Assembly (NCBI RefSeq): GCF_016925635.1 | Contig: NZ_CP070490.1 | Coordinates: 4,160,001 to 4,224,000 of the forward strand | Origin: Lysinibacillus fusiformis | GTDB lineage: Bacteria; Bacillota; Bacilli; Bacillales_A; Planococcaceae | Length of the DNA stretch: 64,000 nt | Direction of reading: 5' to 3' | In this document: positions 61,563 to 64,000 of the stretch, one piece after another | Layout of the letters: each line of letters starts with the position of its first letter | How positions within the stretch are numbered: the first letter of the stretch is position 1 | Position numbers and translations under genes: made by a program | The notes under the pieces: generated by a model | Told to the model about the DNA's origin: nothing | What the model saw: the letters and a program-made list of their open reading frames with translations, nothing else | Databases searched by the model: none

Positions 61563-62288
61563 ATGAGTCTTGAATGGATACTTTCAATTATTGAAAACAA
61601 CTGGCAAATGTTTTTACGAGGTGCGTATTATACGTTACTGATTTCGAGTATTAGTACAATTATTGGTGCATTTATCGGATTTTTCATCGGAATTATGCAT
61701 ACGATTCCAGTTCGTAAAAAAGGTGTGAAATTTTATAGCTTAAAGCTCATTAATTTTATACTGACATGCTATGTTGAATTTTTCCGTGGTACACCAATGA
61801 TTGTACAGGCTATGGTTGTCTACTACGGATTAGATATCGCATTCGGTATCGATATGCACTTTATTACAGCAGGTATTTTAGTCGTTTCCCTCAATACAGG
61901 GGCATACATGGCAGAAATTGTTCGTGGCGGTATTGTATCGATTGATAATGGTCAATACGAGGCAGCATCAGCAATTGGTATGAATCACTTCCAAATTATG
62001 ATTCACGTTGTCTTACCACAAGTAGCGCGTAACGTCTTACCAGCGACTGGTAACCAATTAATTATGAATATTAAAGATACAGCCGTTTTAAATGTCATTG
62101 GGGTAACGGAATTATTCTTCCAAACTAAATCAATTTCAGGTAACAACTTCCGCTATTTCGAATCATTCTTTGTTGCATGTATTCTTTATTTCATCATGAC
62201 ATTTACCGCATCACGCATTCTTCTTTACGTTGAAAAACGTTTAGATGGACCTGATGCCTATCAAAAAGAACAAAAAGAAGCCGTATAG
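61563..62288 (+). CDS. Amino-acid ABC transporter permease
   Basis: 241 residues with five membrane helices. The HisM-type motif EFFRGTPMIVQ and the ATPase-contacting EAA loop (YEAASAIGMNHFQIMIHVVLPQ, about 140-161) are clear. It should form the membrane channel of the lysine importer, as a homodimer because only one permease gene is present. TTAGGAGG precedes the ATG. Confidence 0.93.
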   Translation: MSLEWILSIIENNWQMFLRGAYYTLLISSISTIIGAFIGFFIGIMHTIPVRKKGVKFYSLKLINFILTCYVEFFRGTPMIVQAMVVYYGLDIAFGIDMHFITAGILVVSLNTGAYMAEIVRGGIVSIDNGQYEAASAIGMNHFQIMIHVVLPQVARNVLPATGNQLIMNIKDTAVLNVIGVTELFFQTKSISGNNFRYFESFFVACILYFIMTFTASRILLYVEKRLDGPDAYQKEQKEAV

Positions 62289-62300
62289 GGGGACGCACAA

Positions 62301-63032
62301 ATGGCAGTCATTAAAATCGAACATTTAAGTAAATCATTTGGACGTAACCAAGTGTTAAAAGATGTGAATTTCCAAGTGGAAAAAGGGGAGGTAGTTTGTT
62401 TAATTGGCTCCTCTGGCTCTGGTAAATCCACACTGCTTCGTTGCATTAATTTATTAGAAACACCAAGTGGCGGTCAAATTATTTATAAAGGGGAAGACAT
62501 CTTAGATGAAAAGCACAATATTCAAGAATATCGTACACATCTAGGCATGGTGTTCCAGCAGTTCAATTTATTTAACAACCACAACGTCATAAGTAATTGC
62601 ACAGTGGGCCAAGTCAAAGTGTTAAAACGTTCGAAAAAAGAAGCAGAAGAAACGGCGCTTAAATATTTGAAAATCGTTGGCATGGATCAATATGTGAATG
62701 CCAAGCCGCGTCAGCTTTCAGGCGGACAAAAGCAGCGTGTGGCCATCGCTCGCGCCTTATCGATGAATCCAGATGTAATGCTATTTGATGAGCCAACATC
62801 CGCATTAGACCCAGAAATGGTGGGTGAGGTATTAAAGGTGATGCGTCAGCTAGCAGATGAGGGCAATACGATGCTCATCGTGACACATGAGATGGAATTT
62901 GCCAAAGAAGTGGCAGATCGTGTTGTCTTTATGGATAAAGGCGTAATTGTCGAAGAAGGCCCTCCAGCACAAGTGTTAGTTAATCCATTACATGAACGTA
63001 CGAAGGAATTTTTAAAGCGTACTTTAAAATAA
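62301..63032 (+). CDS. Amino-acid ABC transporter ATP-binding protein
   Basis: 243 residues, the usual size. Walker [10 protein letters not shown] (about 35-43), Q-loop VFQQFNLF, signature LSGGQKQR, Walker [14 protein letters not shown] and the switch His in IVTHEM are all intact. GlnQ/HisP-type nucleotide-binding subunit that powers the importer at the inner face of the membrane. It lies 12 bp after the permease gene; GGGGG precedes the ATG. Confidence 0.95.
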   Translation: MAVIKIEHLSKSFGRNQVLKDVNFQVEKGEVVCLIGSSGSGKSTLLRCINLLETPSGGQIIYKGEDILDEKHNIQEYRTHLGMVFQQFNLFNNHNVISNCTVGQVKVLKRSKKEAEETALKYLKIVGMDQYVNAKPRQLSGGQKQRVAIARALSMNPDVMLFDEPTSALDPEMVGEVLKVMRQLADEGNTMLIVTHEMEFAKEVADRVVFMDKGVIVEEGPPAQVLVNPLHERTKEFLKRTLK

Positions 63033-63040
63033 GCACAAAA

Positions 63041-63071
63041 AAGGTGAGTCCAACCAGTTGGACTCACTTAT
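63041..63071. terminator. Bidirectional terminator
   Basis: GTGAGTCCAA / TTGGACTCAC stem with A and T-rich flanks; its right side reaches the stop codon of the minus-strand small gene. Confidence 0.85.
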
Positions 63072-63166
63072 TTTCTAGAATTCCATTCTGCATAAAGCAC
63101 AAAGCAGATTGCGAATGCTACAGCAATGATAAAAAACCATTGCGGAACACCACCAAAACTCATCAT
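63068..63166 (-). CDS. Very short single-helix membrane protein (31-32 aa)
   Basis: Reads MMSFGGVPQWFFIIAVAFAI and then CFVLYAEWNSRK. GAGGTG lies 4 or 7 nt before the two tandem ATG codons (63166, 63163), and a terminator follows directly. The single hydrophobic helix with a basic end is typical of small membrane regulatory or accessory peptides. Function unknown. Confidence 0.6.
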   Translation of the reverse strand: MMSFGGVPQWFFIIAVAFAICFVLYAEWNSRK

Positions 63167-63296
63167 AACACCTCAAATTTTCATTTTTTTTGGATAGAAT
63201 AGGTATAGTATTTCTTTTTTCTCCACAAAAGACCAAAAATATTATAGAATAAGCAATAGACATTAGCTTTTGCTAGTAAAGAGAGGTAGAGAGAAT

Positions 63297-63494
63297 ATGT
63301 TACATTTAAAATGGAAAGATGCGCCAACATTACGAACGGTTACTTGCAAACATACAAATGCATCAAAATACTTAGTATCCAACGTATTAACAGTAGGGAA
63401 AGAATATGAAGTGAAAAATGAAACAGAAGAGTTCATTTTTATCATCGACAATACAGGTAATGTCGGTGGCTACTATAAAGATTATTTTGAATAA
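63297..63494 (+). CDS. DUF6501-type small protein (65 aa)
   Basis: A compact beta-rich protein with LKWKDAPTLRTVTCKHTNASK, VLTVGKEYEVKNETEEF and NTGNVGGYYKDYFE. I recall this pattern for an uncharacterised Bacillota family (DUF6501), unverified here. AGAGAGG is upstream of the ATG at 63297. It is followed by a terminator. Confidence 0.65.
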   Translation: MLHLKWKDAPTLRTVTCKHTNASKYLVSNVLTVGKEYEVKNETEEFIFIIDNTGNVGGYYKDYFE

Positions 63495-63503
63495 AAACAA
63501 ACA

Positions 63504-63540
63504 GGGTGGTTCAGAACTTTTACTGAGCCACCCATTTTTT
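63504..63540. terminator. Bidirectional terminator
   Basis: GGGTGG...TCAG / CTGA...CCACCC stem followed by ATTTTTTC, between convergent genes. Confidence 0.85.
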
Positions 63541-63542
63541 CG

Positions 63543-64000
63543 TTAATCTCGCCGATAGCTGCTAGCACCCGCCACATCCTGTAGCTGTTGTTTCTCTTGT
63601 TCAGTTGCCGTATGCAGGGCAAATACATCTTTAATCGCTGTTTGCAGCTCTTGCTGTGTTTCTTTAAATTTCGAAACTTGCTGTTCAAACGAGGGACTAG
63701 AGAAGCGATCATGGGCCTGTGATAATCGTTCCTCTAAACGTGCATAATGATGATCCATATGCATGGACAGCATCATCGCCAGTTGGTTTTTCCAGAGTGG
63801 AATCAAGGTAACGATAGAAAACTCGATTTTTTCTGCTAACGTTTGATTGGCCTGCTGAATCATACGGATTTGAGGAGCTGTTTGCAGGGCGACTTGCTGT
63901 GATACTTGTAAATCGTAAATACGTTGATCCAGTCTTTCAATTTGAGCAGCAAAGTCATTTAATTGCTGGATCGCAAGTGGCTGCTTGGTTGCTTGGACAC
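63543..64000 (-). CDS. TelA/YaaN-type toxic anion resistance protein, C-terminal part
   Basis: The frame stays open on the minus strand to the window edge, giving about 152 C-terminal codons. It includes VSQQVALQTAPQIRMIQQAN and TLIPLWKNQLAMMLSM, segments diagnostic of the TelA family, followed by a long coiled coil to the end. TelA-type proteins are linked to tellurite or stress resistance and often sit with TerD-type genes, which would lie outside the window. The usual alpha-helical C-terminus after PLWKNQ is more divergent than in classic TelA. Confidence 0.8.
   Translation of the reverse strand, partial: VQATKQPLAIQQLNDFAAQIERLDQRIYDLQVSQQVALQTAPQIRMIQQANQTLAEKIEFSIVTLIPLWKNQLAMMLSMHMDHHYARLEERLSQAHDRFSSPSFEQQVSKFKETQQELQTAIKDVFALHTATEQEKQQLQDVAGASSYRRD

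Overview
The window looks like chromosome from a low-GC, endospore-forming Bacillota of the Bacillaceae/Planococcaceae, most like Lysinibacillus. The basis is AT-rich intergenic DNA, strong GGAGG ribosome binding sites, frequent GTG and TTG starts, GerA/GerB/GerC germinant-receptor genes, a lysine riboswitch and an odhAB operon. I could not run a database search, so the genus is an inference. I found no rRNA, tRNA, CRISPR, transposase or prophage.

Layout. 1-12.5 kb holds small single-gene units: GNAT acetyltransferases, a DUF2306 membrane protein, a frameshifted YetF-type gene, a serine hydrolase, lipoproteins, an orphan GerC protein, a PhzF-family isomerase, and a MATE exporter with a DUF6530-type gene. 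12.9-18.9 kb has a chemoreceptor, a histidine phosphatase, an MFS exporter behind a probable translational attenuator, and a thioredoxin-like protein. 20.3-25 kb has a large double-kinase hybrid sensor and a divergent EamA exporter/Lrp regulator pair. 25.1-26.4 kb is a tandem array of GAGCG-anchored units (repeat array 1). It is followed by an ArsR-VOC operon with a promoter that predicts a leaderless mRNA. 27-39.7 kb carries stalk-domain, DUF2268 peptidase, DinB, LysE, FabZ, polysaccharide deacetylase, YoaP-type GNAT, S41 protease, COG0523 GTPase and CAP-domain genes. 39.7-40.8 kb is repeat array 2.

40.9-55.5 kb is rich in signalling: a PAS-GGDEF-EAL-PilZ protein with degenerate catalytic sites but an intact PilZ motif, a complete gerA-gerB-gerC operon, a second MATE exporter, a MurG homologue, a multi-PAS diguanylate cyclase with intact active and inhibitory sites, and an OmpR/EnvZ-type two-component pair. 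55.7-59.9 kb is odhA-odhB. 60.2-63.0 kb is a lysine-riboswitch-controlled amino-acid ABC transporter. The right edge cuts a TelA/YaaN-type gene.

The most unusual structure is the pair of repeat arrays 13 kb apart. Both have a 21-bp spacing (two helical turns) inside a 42-bp alternating unit, and both share the GAGCGCTTC start of one half-unit. They lie in opposite orientation and the rest of the unit has diverged. Other points to check are the leader peptide and sequestered ribosome binding site before the MFS gene, the leaderless ArsR gene with twin operators, an apparent ATA start codon, two frameshifted genes, a duplicated intergenic element, and several proteins under 60 residues.
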